This document shows positions 36,784-48,629 of a stretch of DNA of 64,000 bases, piece by piece. The DNA comes from Morella rubra (taxonomy: Eukaryota > Streptophyta > Magnoliopsida > Fagales > Myricaceae): assembly GCA_003952965.2 (NCBI GenBank), contig CM025855.1, positions 26,765,613-26,829,612 of the forward strand. The letters are read 5' to 3'. Each line of letters begins with the position of its first letter. Position 1 is the stretch's first letter. A model generated the notes under the pieces. The model did no database searches, was not told where the DNA came from, and saw nothing but the letters and a program-made list of their open reading frames with translations. Made by a program: the position numbers and the translations under genes.

Positions 36784-39700
36784 ATGGATCGGTCGGCGGT
36801 CACGGTTGGGCCGGGCATGGACCTGCCGATCATGCACGACAGTGATCGGTACGAGTTGGTGCGAGATATCGGGGCCGGAAATTTCGGGGTCGCTAGGCTT
36901 ATGCGGGACAAACAGACCGAGGAGCTGGTCGCCGTCAAGTACATCGAGCGAGGTGAGAAGGTCAGTGTCTAAAATTACGCCGCTTCTTATTTTGTGCTGT
37001 TCGGGTTTGATTTTGAACTCAGCGTCTCAGCGTGACAGACAATTTAAGAAATGGAACACTTTATCGGGTGTTGGGTGTTGCGGGATCATTTTCGTTATAT
37101 AGCCTGTTATCACAGTCCTCTGTTAGTGGGTATTAGATTTGAGCTCAGTTCCACGTGTTCTCGAGGTAATAGAGAGGATCATCGGTTTTTGGTCTCGAGG
37201 ACCAATGAGGTTTTGGGGGGTCAGTGTTTGGTTTGTTAACTTAGATATGTGCGTGTTTGTGTTGTGAAGGAAAGAGTTCATTGTTGGGCTTTTGGTCTTT
37301 GAGGATCTGTTGGTATGCAAGTGTAGTGCCTGATCATTACTTGGTTTTCTGTATGTGGGCAGTTAAAATGGAGTTCGTTTTGGTTGTTCTATGCATTGGG
37401 TAGAGTATTGGATTCTTTCTGTTTTAGGATTGCAACTTTTGCTTTATTGGCAAATTACTTGATTTTCGTAGAAATTATTTCAATTTGGCTTCGGTTTCAT
37501 TCTAGTGGATTGACTGGTTTATCAGATTAAGTATGCGGCATGCCTGCGTGTGTTTGGGTGATGGGGATGATGGAAATGTTTATATGCACAGCAAATATTA
37601 GGGTTGGTTCTTCAATATTTGTTAGTAGTGTGATATATAAGGAGATTTAACAATTCCAGTTGCTTATATTTGCGTTTCAATTCATGGGAACCTACTCCGA
37701 CAGTTTTGTTCGACATTATGCAAGTAGCCTGGCACGGAATTTGACCCCTTTACTGTTCATGGGTTTCCCTGAGTGAAAAGGAATGTGTCCAAATTGTTCG
37801 AGTCAAGGACCTTCAAGCTGATCTTATTCCGTAGGATAAATAATTAGAATTTTCTTGCATTTGATGAGCCGTAACTGTGTTCTTTTAGTCTTCCATTAGC
37901 CAGTTCTGGAAGTATCAACCATCTGAATCAAGCATGACTTTTTGTTACAGGAGTGATAAACCTGTATGGTTAATCTTACTTGTGGAACACACAGTAGGGC
38001 TGGGACTAGTCCATGTCATGTAATTGATCAAGATCTTGTTCCATGTCATGGCAACCAATTGCAGATTTGTTGGCTCTTAGAAAACTGTGGTGGTTGAAAC
38101 ATTTTGATCTGTCCGTTTGATCTAGGCTACGGGCCCTTTTTTATTATTCTTTGTGATTATAGGGTCTTGTCATGCTTGAAGTCTTGGACATTTTGTCTTG
38201 TTGTGGGTTTGTGTTTGCTATTGTAATTTACCCTTTTTTTCATTGTTAACAGATAGACGAGAACGTAAAAAGGGAAATTATAAACCATAGGTCATTGAGG
38301 CATCCCAATATTGTCAGATTCAAAGAGGTCTGCCCAATCCAAATATTCTATAATATTTTCTTCGTAGTGACTATTCTGAATTTGGTAACATTAAGATGTG
38401 AACATAGGTCATATTAACACCGACTCATCTAGCTATCGTGATGGAATTTGCATCTGGAGGAGAGCTTTTTGAACGGATATGCAATGCTGGGCGGTTCAGT
38501 GAGGATGAGGTTCTTATTTGCCCTGTTGACTTTTTGTTTTGTTTCTGATGTTGCCTATTTGTATCTATCTCTTATCGTACTTTTGTCTTGTGTCCCAGGC
38601 ACGCTTCTTCTTCCAGCAACTTATATCAGGAGTTAGCTACTGTCACGCAATGGTATGTGAATTAAGCTTCATCACAGATATATTAAAAGATAGTACTATT
38701 TATCTGAGTTGGATTTCTTTCTTTCTCTCTGTCTCTTATGAAGCAAGTCTGCCATCGTGACTTGAAATTAGAGAACACATTATTGGATGGAAGTGATGCT
38801 CCTCGTCTGAAGATTTGTGATTTTGGGTACTCCAAGGTACTAATTCCGTTGTCTTTTTTTTTTTTTTTTTTTTTGGGCACAACTTTTTTACTTTGGTGCC
38901 TATTTGAACACTTTGACATTTCTAGTGGTACTTTCCTGCTTGTGAGTCGTGATACTACTAAAAGATATCTGCCTTTCCATTAACAAATTGTTGGTTCAGT
39001 TTATTTCACTCTGCCATTTGCTGCCAGTAGTATTTTGTTTTTGGGTATGTAGGAATCGGGCTAGTGAGTATATTTTTATTTGTGGGACCTTGCTTTATCT
39101 GTTCTATCATCGAGTGTCAATATCAACTTACTAGACTCTTGCCTTTTTCCTTTACTCTTGCCTTTTTCCTTTTTTCCCAGTCCTCGGTGCTGCATTCTCA
39201 ACCAAAATCAACTGTTGGAACTCCTGCGTATATTGCTCCTGAAGTGTTACTTAAGAAAGAATACGATGGCAAGGTAATATTACTTCTTATGGACTTCATC
39301 AGTCTATCAAACTGACTGTAGGATTCAATTCAGTTTGATATTTTTTGTTTATCAGGTGAATGGTATCATTTATGAAGGTTTATGACTTCTTCATTGCATC
39401 CTCCAAATTTGCATTCTAATTGTTACCATCATCTTAGTTACGACTTGTGTAAAGTCTCTGGAACCATACATCTTAGTGTCGTTTTACGGTGAGAGCATAA
39501 CGTCACCGGTTTATTTCCTAGTCTTCACCATTGATAAAGTCAGATTTTTGAGTTACTTTGATCACTTTATCATGAGTTTTGGAAATGTAGGATCCAAATT
39601 TTACTCTGAAAGGCACTACAACTCCATTTGCGTTTACACAGGTTACAACTAGGTTCATCTTGGCAAAAAATTTATTGGATATTTGCCGCCATTCAGATGA

Positions 39701-41190
39701 AGGTTGGGAATTAGCTTTCAAAAAATGTTTTTCAATTGTTAAGTAACAAAGCAGAACATTCTAACGTTCAATATTTCGCCATACAGCGTTAGCACTGGAA
39801 GTAAATCTAAATGGTTTTGTTCCCATCCTAAGAATTGGTATCTATAATTGGTGTGCCCCCTAAGTGCACACGGCCCCCCTCCCTCTCCCAAAACCCCAAA
39901 AAAAAAAAAAAGAAAAAAAAAGAATTAAATCATTTTGCTGTCTATTTTTTCTCTCATTTCTGGTTGATTTGCACGATTGCAACACAAATATTGGGTAAGC
40001 AAGTGACAAGTTTTAAACTTTGTCTAAGAAACGAGTACAGTATACAATAGGGATGATCATGAAGAAGCTTCAACCGTAGTAATTTTTTCTGGCCTGTCTT
40101 CTCCTCAAAAACGTTCAGTGTTGAATTGATGAAATATTGCTGTGTTGTTGTGGTTGACTTCCTGACTAATACTCAGGTATATGCCATAAAATAAGACATC
40201 ATCATTGGATGAGTGTGAATTTTTACTCTCCACTCATGCATCCAGACTAATATTTCCCTATATTTTCCTCATTTTCTGCTTTGATAAATACAGATTGCAG
40301 ATGTGTGGTCTTGCGGGGTGACCTTATATGTCATGTTGGTGGGTGCATACCCTTTTGAGGACCCTGAGGAGCCTAAAAACTTCCGCAAGACGATTCATGT
40401 AATTTACTGGACCTTGGTGTTTGAGAATGTGTTAGCTCCACTGAAATGCTGGACTAAAATGATCTGATGTCTTTGCAGCGAATTTTGAACGTCCAGTACT
40501 CGATTCCTGACTATGTCCATATATCTCCGGAGTGCCAACATCTGATTTCAAGGATATTTGTAGCTGACCCTGCAAAGGTCGGTGCTCTTTCCAAGTACAT
40601 GAGTTTGTGTGCATCTATTGGATAATCTGATGTCAAGCAATGTGATGGTTGGTTATTTATGGTTTTGGATTTTAATTGTTCTTTTCTATTGCTGACTCGT
40701 GGCTTATCTTTTCTCTAAGCAACATGGAAGTATAGGCTGCTTTCCTCCATTTTTTTTTTTTTGTGCTTCATAAATCTTCGTGCTTTCTGTTCTGTACCTT
40801 GCTTTCCCCCGATAATGATCAAGGCTTATGGACAGAAGTATGTACTATCAACTTTCTAATTTATGTTCCCATGTGTTCACTTGGCAACAGAGGATAACCA
40901 TTCCTGAGATTAAGAATCACGAGTGGTTTTCAAAGAACCTTCCAGCAGGTCTCATGGATGAAAGCATTATAAATACTCAGTTTGAAGAGCCTGATCAACC
41001 CATGCAAAGTGTTGAGGAAATCATGCGGATAATCGCCGAGGCTACCATTCCTGCAGCAGGTAGCCAGAGTCTCAACCAGTATCTGACTGGCAGCTTGGAC
41101 ATTGATGATGACATGGAGGAGGACCTGGACTCTGATCCTGACCTGGACATTGATAGCAGCGGAGAGATAGTCTATGCATTGGGATTGTGA
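36784..41190 (+). CDS. SnRK2: Subclass III SnRK2 protein kinase (ABA signalling)
   Basis: Nine exons, as usual for SnRK2: 36784-36960, 38253-38327, 38408-38509, 38599-38652, 38744-38836, 39181-39273, 40294-40398, 40479-40577 and 40891-41190, giving 365 residues. Kinase landmarks: glycine loop GAGNFG (30-35), Lys52, HRDLKLEN with Asp142, DFG at 162-164, and the activation loop with Ser177 in KSTVGTP, equivalent to the activating serine of Arabidopsis OST1. The C-terminus has the SnRK2 box and the acidic ABA box ending [10 protein letters not shown], which binds PP2C phosphatases and marks subclass III (SnRK2.2/2.3/2.6). The N-terminus [13 protein letters not shown] points to the SnRK2.2/2.3 branch. 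Two extra residues (Gly-Leu) follow the usual terminal VYAL. The kinase is held off by PP2Cs and released by ABA receptors. Intron 1 is long (1,292 bp). Confidence 0.96.
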
Positions 41191-42134
41191 CGATTGCTGG
41201 CCAAGTTAAAAATCATGTCGTGGGTTTGGTTTGTTGGGATGGAAGGTTAGAGGAAAACTTTTGCCTTTCTCTGCAAATGATTCTGTGGTCTGAAATTAGT
41301 AACACATCAATGAGAATCTGTTCTTACTGCTCCTGTTTTTCCTCAAACGTGTCGTCTTTTCCAGCGACATGCTTCTGTTGATCTGTATTTTTATTCTTTG
41401 CCACTTCCCAAGTGGAATATGTATCGCACCGTGTAGCACTGTAACTAATATGTTTCTTTCTCCTTTTGGCTAGCAATGTAACTGTATGACAACTCATGTC
41501 CGTTTTGTTTTGTTGTTGGGGGGATTGATCGAGTATTTCTCTCATGCTCACAAGACATCTACATCATGTTTGGTTTGGTTCATCTAAGGAGGGAAAAAAG
41601 AAAGAAAGGAAGAAGAGAGTTCAATTTTGTTATTTTCCATTGCTTAAAAGGGTGCAAGGGAGGTATGCAAAGTATATTCTTCTTATTGGAATGATAATCC
41701 ACAGAAGGTTGAGTAAAAGACTAATAATCGATGCCTCCGTATTTTTACACTGTTAATTCAATAAGTTATTATTTTGACGTCTCGCTAAGAATATAATATC
41801 AATGTCTGCATTTGACGATAAATTTCACTATTTCGAACTTCTTTTTTGTACTTCTTTGTTCATGTTTGCAGGAAAATTACAGAAACTATAGTCCCTTACA
41901 ACTCGAGTATTGAAAAAGAATGGATTCACCAAATCCGTCCGTTATATCCTGGAATACCCATTTTAGTAGGCTTAACACCTGAAGGAGTCTGATCACTTTT
42001 TTCAAGACAGATTGAAACTTAAACCAGAGGCATAGAACAAAAACGTTGGCGGATTGAACCTTACGTAATTTCTAGGGTTTTTTTTTTTTTTTTTTCAAAT
42101 CTGTAATATAAATTCACATGTGAATCACCATTAA
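41191..42134. other. SnRK2 3' region and spacer
   Basis: The first 200-400 bases should be the SnRK2 3' untranslated region. No other gene is visible. Confidence 0.5.
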
Positions 42135-42311
42135 GAGCCCGTTCGTTTGTCAAAATTTTAAAGAATATTTCTGAAATTTTGAAAATTTTTACTTTATTAA
42201 TATTTATAAGAATTTATAAAAGATAAAGTGTATGTGTAAAAATTGAAAATTTTAAAGTGTTTATTTTACTAAAAATTTTCATACTCCAAAATCTTGGAGA
42301 AAAGAACGTCA
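42135..42311 (+). repeat. AT-rich MITE-like repeat, copy 1
   Basis: A roughly 180-bp unit starting CCCGTTCGTTTGTCAAAATT. A related copy lies in the opposite orientation at about 47329-47512, sharing GTCAAAATTTT-type ends and the segment AAATTTTGAAAATTTTTA. The inner sequence is made of AAATTTT repeats. Both ends resemble each other weakly in inverted form. No clear target duplication. Confidence 0.5.
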
Positions 42312-42499
42312 CTTTTACGTGCTCTATGCATATTAGGCCCGCAGATTTCTTTTTGTAATATAAACTTCTAACTCTCATGATGACGGACTTATCCTTTTAA
42401 AACTCTCCGCATGAGTTTGGAAAGAATGGCTCCCTCCACAACTCACGGCTTATAAACCAGGAGTTTTATGTAAAGAATGTATTTTTTTGTATAGGGCAT

Positions 42500-42965
42500 T
42501 TGGGAAGGTTGATCAGAAAATGGATTCAGCGTACTGAAAAAAAAAAACTCTTTTCTACTAGCAGAAAATGAATGCAGTAACCCGAAAAACTTTTTATGAC
42601 TAATAAAAAATGAATTCGATGACTAAAAAACTTTTTACAGACCAAGAAAAAAGGAATTCAATAACTGAAAAACCTTTTACGAACTAAAGAAAAATGAATT
42701 TAATAATTGGACAACTTTTTTATGGCTAGAGAAAAATAAATTTTATAATTGAAAAATTCACAGAATGAGAAAAAAATGACTTCGATAACTAGAAAACGAC
42801 TAACGGAAAATGAATTAGATAATTGGAAGTCTTTTTTATGACTGAAATAAAAATAAAAAAATAAATTTAATATCTTGAAACTTTTAGAATCACAGAAAAT
42901 AGATTGTCATGACCTGAAAAACTTTTATGGTTAACACGAAAATGAAATGTTCGATCAGAAAACTT
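42500..42965. repeat. Diverged ~55-60-bp tandem repeat array
   Basis: About eight degenerate units follow one another, each with the theme GAAAATGAATTCGATAACT then GAAAAACTTTTTATGACTA. Unit sequences differ by substitutions and indels, so the array is old. Nothing in it codes for protein. It lies between the SnRK2 gene and the mitochondrial insertion. Confidence 0.75.
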
Positions 42966-43079
42966 TTTTGGTTCTCTAAAAAATCGTTTCAACCAACTAT
43001 ATAAAAGAATGGCTATTCAACGAATTTCTAGTTTTTATAAATTGATATTCATGAATGAAAATACTATACATGAGCAAAG

Positions 43080-43980
43080 CCTACTAAAGTAGGATCACAC
43101 ACACTAATGAGCAAGAAAACAGATGTGCGTTAGCGCAAACAGATGTGCGTTAGCGCAACGGCTTTCGTGCAGCTCAATCCCTTGCTTTGTTCTATAGTAA
43201 GGGCCCTTTTCTTTCAATAAGACTCGCGCTAGGCACTCACGTTTTTTGGTTTCCCTCAAATTGAATATTTGTAAGTTGATAAAGACCCACCCCTTGTTTC
43301 AGTCAGAATGAGTCCCCAGGACCCCAAGACATTGGCTTCCGCCAACATTGGACCATTAAGGATCGCATCCCGCGGATATTGTACATTATAGCTTGCAACT
43401 AATTCAGTTTCCGCTTCTGAGAGATCAATCGGAGCTCGATTAGTTTTTGCTAGACAAGAAATGAAGAACATAACTAATACTGAGAACAAGGGAATACCGA
43501 ACCATATCTGCTTTTGCGCCATGACAATCTCACTCATATTACGGGGACCTACACATACTAGTACAGTATACTAGGGTAATTTGAAAGGAGAAAGCCCATC
43601 TCTTTCCAGTACGATGTAGCTTGACTTCCTTGAAGCCTGATCTCAACGATCTCAACAATTACATATATAAATAGAAATCAGTCGCTTTTAAGACGCTCGA
43701 CCAGAAGAAAGAGAGATTTCTATTGATAGGAACGGAACTTCTTAGAAAGGCAGCGAAGCCGGGTCTAGTTTCAAGCGGAATCCGAATAAAGAAAGGCAGG
43801 GCTATAAAGAGCCCCAGTTGACTCAATAGATCACTTTCGCTCTACTCTAGGAGCGAATTCGTCTAACGAGGTAGGAGCTGCTTGCCCAGTCAGAAAGCTA
43901 GGCTCCATCTCAGGCGATGGGCAATGTTCTTTGCAGTTGAGTACTGGACAACATGATGTTTTAAGATGCTACACAGAAAC
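43080..43980 (-). other. Nuclear insertion of mitochondrial DNA (NUMT) with nad1
   Basis: The GC-richer block has plant mitochondrial sequence character (AGAAAGGCAGCGAAGCCGGG, GGCAGGGCTATAAAGAGCCC) and encodes part of NADH dehydrogenase subunit 1. Its limits are approximate. A 20-bp unit (ACAGATGTGCGTTAGCGCAA) is tandemly duplicated near 43118-43158. The extent and the single-exon content point to a fragment transferred to the nucleus rather than an expressed gene. Confidence 0.8.
43256..43537 (-). pseudogene. nad1: nad1 exon fragment (mitochondrial complex I subunit 1)
   Basis: The frame reads [28 protein letters not shown] and [11 protein letters not shown], unmistakable parts of plant mitochondrial ND1. 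Positions normally conserved are altered (for example VQYPRDAIL where VEYARDAIL is usual, and CLAKTNRAP for RLAETNRAP). Only an internal exon is present. Some differences could be unedited mitochondrial C sites, but others, such as Glu to Lys, are not C-to-U edits. A decayed nuclear copy is the best reading. Confidence 0.88.
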
Positions 43981-44991
43981 AAGACCTACTTCAACCCATC
44001 CGTGACAAAAAGTTTCATGCAATCATACGTTCACACTTAAAAGGCATACACACAGACGCCTTGTTAGTTTGGAAAAAATGTCTAGCCATCGTCGAGACCA
44101 CCCTAAGCGCCGAGTTTAGTCAATCTTCTGATAAGAACCTGCTTCCGACTTAAAACTTTTCACGGAATGGCCTTTTTCATCTGATCACTTAATCTTCATT
44201 GGGGAAAATTGATGTCACCTGTATGAGATCACAAGGAAGATTGATAAGTAGTTCATCAGTCCTGAAACTTAAATAAAAAAGATCAGACATAAAGAGAGCA
44301 TAAGAACAAACTCTCATGATGAGGACACAAAATTGGCCCTAGCATGAGCTTCCTACACCATGGAGATGAAGCTTACTTCCATCACCATACAAAAATGAGC
44401 CATGCACTCATGTGACAGAAGTGCAAAAGGAAAAACAAAACAGAAAAGAAAAGCCCTAGCACTTAGTTACCCAGGAACCTCAACTCCACCAAGCATTGAA
44501 CTCTACGCAACCACAATTAGAACAAGCTGTCGTATGCATTCAGCCAACTGAGATGGCAAGAACACTCGTGAAATACATCAGCACGAGTAAAAACATGAAC
44601 CATTACACATAATTCACCCTATCACTGCTGCTCCAAATTTTTTTTTTTTGATAAGAATGCTGCTCCAATTTTTATCAGAACTTAAAACTATAATTTCAGA
44701 CACATTCGCATTGTAAATATATAAGTGGAAGCGTGGTGGAACAGAAATGTGATACTTCATGTATATCCTTTGGCAGCTTGATTGTTAAATAAATACAGCT
44801 ACTTCTATCACAAAATCAACATCCATGTAACAAGTTTACGAACCCATTTGCCTTTGTGCACCGTTGGTATAAATTTCCCTCTCAGATGAGCAGGCAAGGG
44901 TTTTACCCCGTAGTATGCAAGGCATATCTAAATGCCACGAAGGCACCACTCTCTTTTGTCTGCTGAAGTAACGAAATACCTGATCCAAATA
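43981..44991. other. Spacer left of the membrane protein gene
   Basis: No exon or element end recognised. The right part is the 3' flank of the next gene. Confidence 0.5.
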
Positions 44992-47047
44992 TTAACGCTC
45001 ATTTGGTTCAAAGTCAGTGCCATTCCCAGAATTCTGCTCCATTTTCTTTCTGGATTCCTTCTGGGGTCTTCTATACCACAAAAATGTAAACCATAGAGTC
45101 CTCCATAACATTCCATTTGAAAAGGGTGGAATAAATATCCGCCCCCAATATGGGTAAAAAGGTCCCAGCAATTTGATAAATGTGAAGAAAGTAGCAATGG
45201 CAATCAGATGCCAGGGAACTTCTGCATCCTGAAAATAAAACCAAACATTAAATATAACAAACAAAAATCTAACCAAAATTTCCCTTTGGTTGTCACTACA
45301 GAAACAGTCCTCCAATCTAAACTTGTAAAAAAGTAAGCCACCCTGAGTAAACCTACTTCTGAGAAGCATGCTTCTTCATTCAAAGGCATCTGGCCTTTCA
45401 ATGATATCACAGGATACAAGAAATTAATATTGGTAGTGAAAAAATGTCAAAATTTAAAGAGAAAGACAAAGCTTACTGTGGTCAATCCCATTCATTAGAT
45501 ATCAATGTCCATTTTTTTGCTTTTTCATATTAGTAAATTATGCACAGACCCAGCAGTTCTTGAACCCTTGATCTTAACCGCCACCCTATTGGGTGGAGCT
45601 TGAAACAAATACTCAGAAAGAAACACACTCCTCCATTACTATCTGAAAATGTAGCAAATGTGACAACAATGCAAATTTCAAGAACTTTTTCCACATGTCG
45701 CGAATTGATCCAAAGTGCTAAAGCAACAGATGATGCTATGTCTCACCATATATTGACAAACATCAGAATAGGTTGCAGAAGAGATTTTCATGTTCTACCC
45801 AACCAATGTCAGATATTATTGATTCCATGCAAGCAAATTCACCTTGAGAAGTGGAGACACATCCACTGCTGTATCTCTCAAGACCCCAGCAATAGCAATC
45901 CCAATAAGTAATGGAACAGGGACAAGAAAAAGCTTCCTTTCATGTGCACAGTAGGACATCTCACTAAGGGAGGAAACCGCCAATAAGGGAACACATAAGT
46001 ATTTGACAACTGCCAAGATGAGGTCAAGGATGAGTTGAATGAAATTCTCTAGTGCTCTTTCCCAAGGGAAGCTCTTGACTGGCTGAGGACAACAGTCCCA
46101 CAATATTCTCGCCTTGTCCAATAGATAGTCCAATTTTAATTTCACAGGATCATCTGACTGTCCTGAAGACATACTTATTGCATTTAGTATCTTGGGCCTA
46201 TTCACACTGGAGTTCAGTCCTTTAACATTCCACGAAGACCCCTGCAACATAAACAAATCTCTTTTGTCTGAGAAAGAATGTCAACTCAACTCAACCCAGT
46301 AAAAGCAGTAAGTCTCAACTAGTCGCGGCTGGTTCTTAAGAAAGTTACGAGGCAGAAAATGATAGCGCCAAGATTCATAAAACTTCTGTGCAAGATGTGA
46401 GTTCTATCACTTTATTTCTTCAGCCACCATAGACATACTTATCCATCTCTTCACCAATTCAGTGGCTTTACTGATAGTTGAACACTGGACTAGCAAATTC
46501 AGCATCAACAAAAATTTGTCAAGCTTCTAATTACATATCACTAGGGCAAGTCGTTGCCAGTTGTCCGACTCAATACTTTATTAAGGCTTTACCCAATAGC
46601 AACCTAACCTCACTTTCTATATATAACGAAACGAATACAAAACAGAGACCAAAGACGACAAAACAATTAAAAACCATTAAATAACGAACCCATTTCGATG
46701 AATTCAGAATTATATAAAGGATGTTCAGCAGAACCCAAGACGCCAACATTAATCGGCTATTTAAACCCAGTTCCTAAATTCACACTTCAAAGCAACGAAA
46801 CACATCCTTTGGAAGAAACAGATCTTCAAAACACATGAAAATCCATTCGCTGAAACGCATTGGTGAATTCCAGCGATATCACGACGCATACACTGGAAGG
46901 GAAAAAGAAAATCCGCCCAAGAGGACATTGAAAAAGCCTTACCTTGAACCCCTTAACTAGAGGCGAGGGAATTCGGAGAGCCATTTTAGTGGAAGCTTGG
47001 AGATGAGGGGAAGCAGACAACAACTGAGAGGGATATGGGGTTGTCAT
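44992..47047 (-). CDS. Predicted plastid-targeted multi-pass membrane protein, unknown function
   Basis: Three exons, 46943-47047, 45843-46241 and 44992-45228, all phase 0, giving 246 residues from the first in-frame ATG. A second ATG at 46984 (MALRIPSPLVKGFK) would give 225 residues and is equally credible. The N-terminus is rich in Ser, Lys and Asn and lacks acidic residues, like a chloroplast transit peptide. At least three hydrophobic segments follow: LILAVVKYLCVPLLAV, LVPVPLLIGIAIAGVL and HLIAIATFFTFIKLL, then an aromatic stretch (WRTLWFTFLWY) and a charged tail. I do not recognise a named family, and no catalytic motif is visible. Splice sites are canonical. Confidence 0.8.
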
Positions 47048-48629
47048 GTCTGCTAATTCCTTCGCAAGCACGGGAATTTAGGCGATGGGCTGTTACTAAA
47101 GCGCCATGGTCGAGTGTAGAGGAAGATCTTCAAACCCTTCAAGATTCCGAGAGTTCGAGGGGAAAGTGTGTGAGTGGGATAGGGTTTAAGGATTGGAGCG
47201 ATAATTCTAATAAATACTTGAGTACCTGCTTCTTATTTGTCATTAGACCGTTCCTAATAGGTCCCACCTCTCACGTGGGCGATGCTTATTCGGCATCGTG
47301 ACTTTTCTTAACTAATAAATATACGGTGCTGTTTGTTTTCGTAATATTTTGAAGTACGTAAATTTTTAATAAAATAAATATATTTTAAAATTTTAATTTT
47401 TATATATATATATTTTATTTTTTACAAATTTTTATAAATTTCAATAAAATAAAAATTTTCAAAATTTTTAAAATATTCTCAAAATTTTAACAAAGAAACG
47501 CTTTCTATGTATAATTGGAGTACCAGCGAGACTAATAACAAATCACCGAGTTAAAAACAGTGTGCGCTTTTTTTTTTTTTTTTTATCAAAATAATTAGAA
47601 TTACGTGTTTAAAATCGTGACCGTGAAAGTGTGATCTTTAACAACCTTTTTCTTTCATATTTTTATTTTTCCTTTCCCTGCAAGAACTCCTGTAAGATCT
47701 TCAAGTGTAATGTTCATAGTGGTCAGGAGTCACGAAATAAGAATGCTTCTTCATTAGAAGATTTTACTGCTACCTTCCGGCATATAATCAATGAAGCTCA
47801 GTCCAAAAGCTCTTTAAAAACAGCATTATTATTGTTTTTTCAAAACTTTTTTTAATATAGTTTTCTATTTTTTTAATGTTTTATTCATTTTGGATCTCTC
47901 AAAAATCTTTTCATGTAATTAGCCCCTGATGAGGCGGGCCAAAGAGGCAGCAGAATTGCAGTTATTTTGCAGATCTCTTAGCACTAGATCGGCGTTCTAT
48001 GTATAAAACAGCAGTAATCCCAAAAAAGGAGAATATCATTATGCCGCTAAACCAGCACATACATTATTCTCAATAGAAGACATGACTATAAATACTCTTT
48101 CAATAGCTTAAAATGTGCTAAAAAACTCCTCCAAAACAGTAACGACCTTTTGCCAAGAGATGTTCCGCAACATTATTTCCTGCCACAATCAACGAGGCGT
48201 CACTGGTCAGGTCCACTTTTTGTTTAAGCGAATTAAATACAGCCCAAGTTTAGCGATCAATTGAACTATGAAGCATAGACAATAGTTGAAATATGACTGA
48301 ATTAGAGGTAAACATGGGATGCGGCAACCCACAGGAGCAAAAACCATAATATGCATCTATAGAGGTACACACACTGCCTGTGAGCGTCAGAGTTGGTACC
48401 AATTGAGATTTGAGTAGAAAGATAGAAGTCTTGAGCAAAAGGAAGAAGTTGCGGAAAAGAAATGATTGCCTGTGACTTGTACAAGCCTAGACTGAGGTGG
48501 ATTAACAAAAACGTGTATATTCTCAACGAGTTTAATGACGAAAAAGAGAGTGCAGAAACCAAAGAGACTGTAAACTTGAATTTAGACTCACATGCTTTAA
48601 CTCCTTCTGAGGACGGATATAATGAGATC
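47048..48629. other. Intergenic region with AT-rich repeat copy
   Basis: Left end: leader and promoter of the membrane protein gene. Right end: AGPR 3' region. A MITE-like repeat lies at 47329-47512. No further gene supported. Confidence 0.5.
47329..47512 (-). repeat. AT-rich MITE-like repeat, copy 2
   Basis: In reverse orientation it reads GCGTTTCTTTGTTAAAATTT and continues parallel to the unit at 42135-42311. Two dispersed, inverted copies within 5 kb suggest a common MITE family in this genome. Confidence 0.5.

Noticed and set aside
42500-42965. CRISPR-like array
   Set aside because: Units are adjacent, degenerate and without unique spacers, in a plant nuclear genome; it is a decayed tandem repeat.
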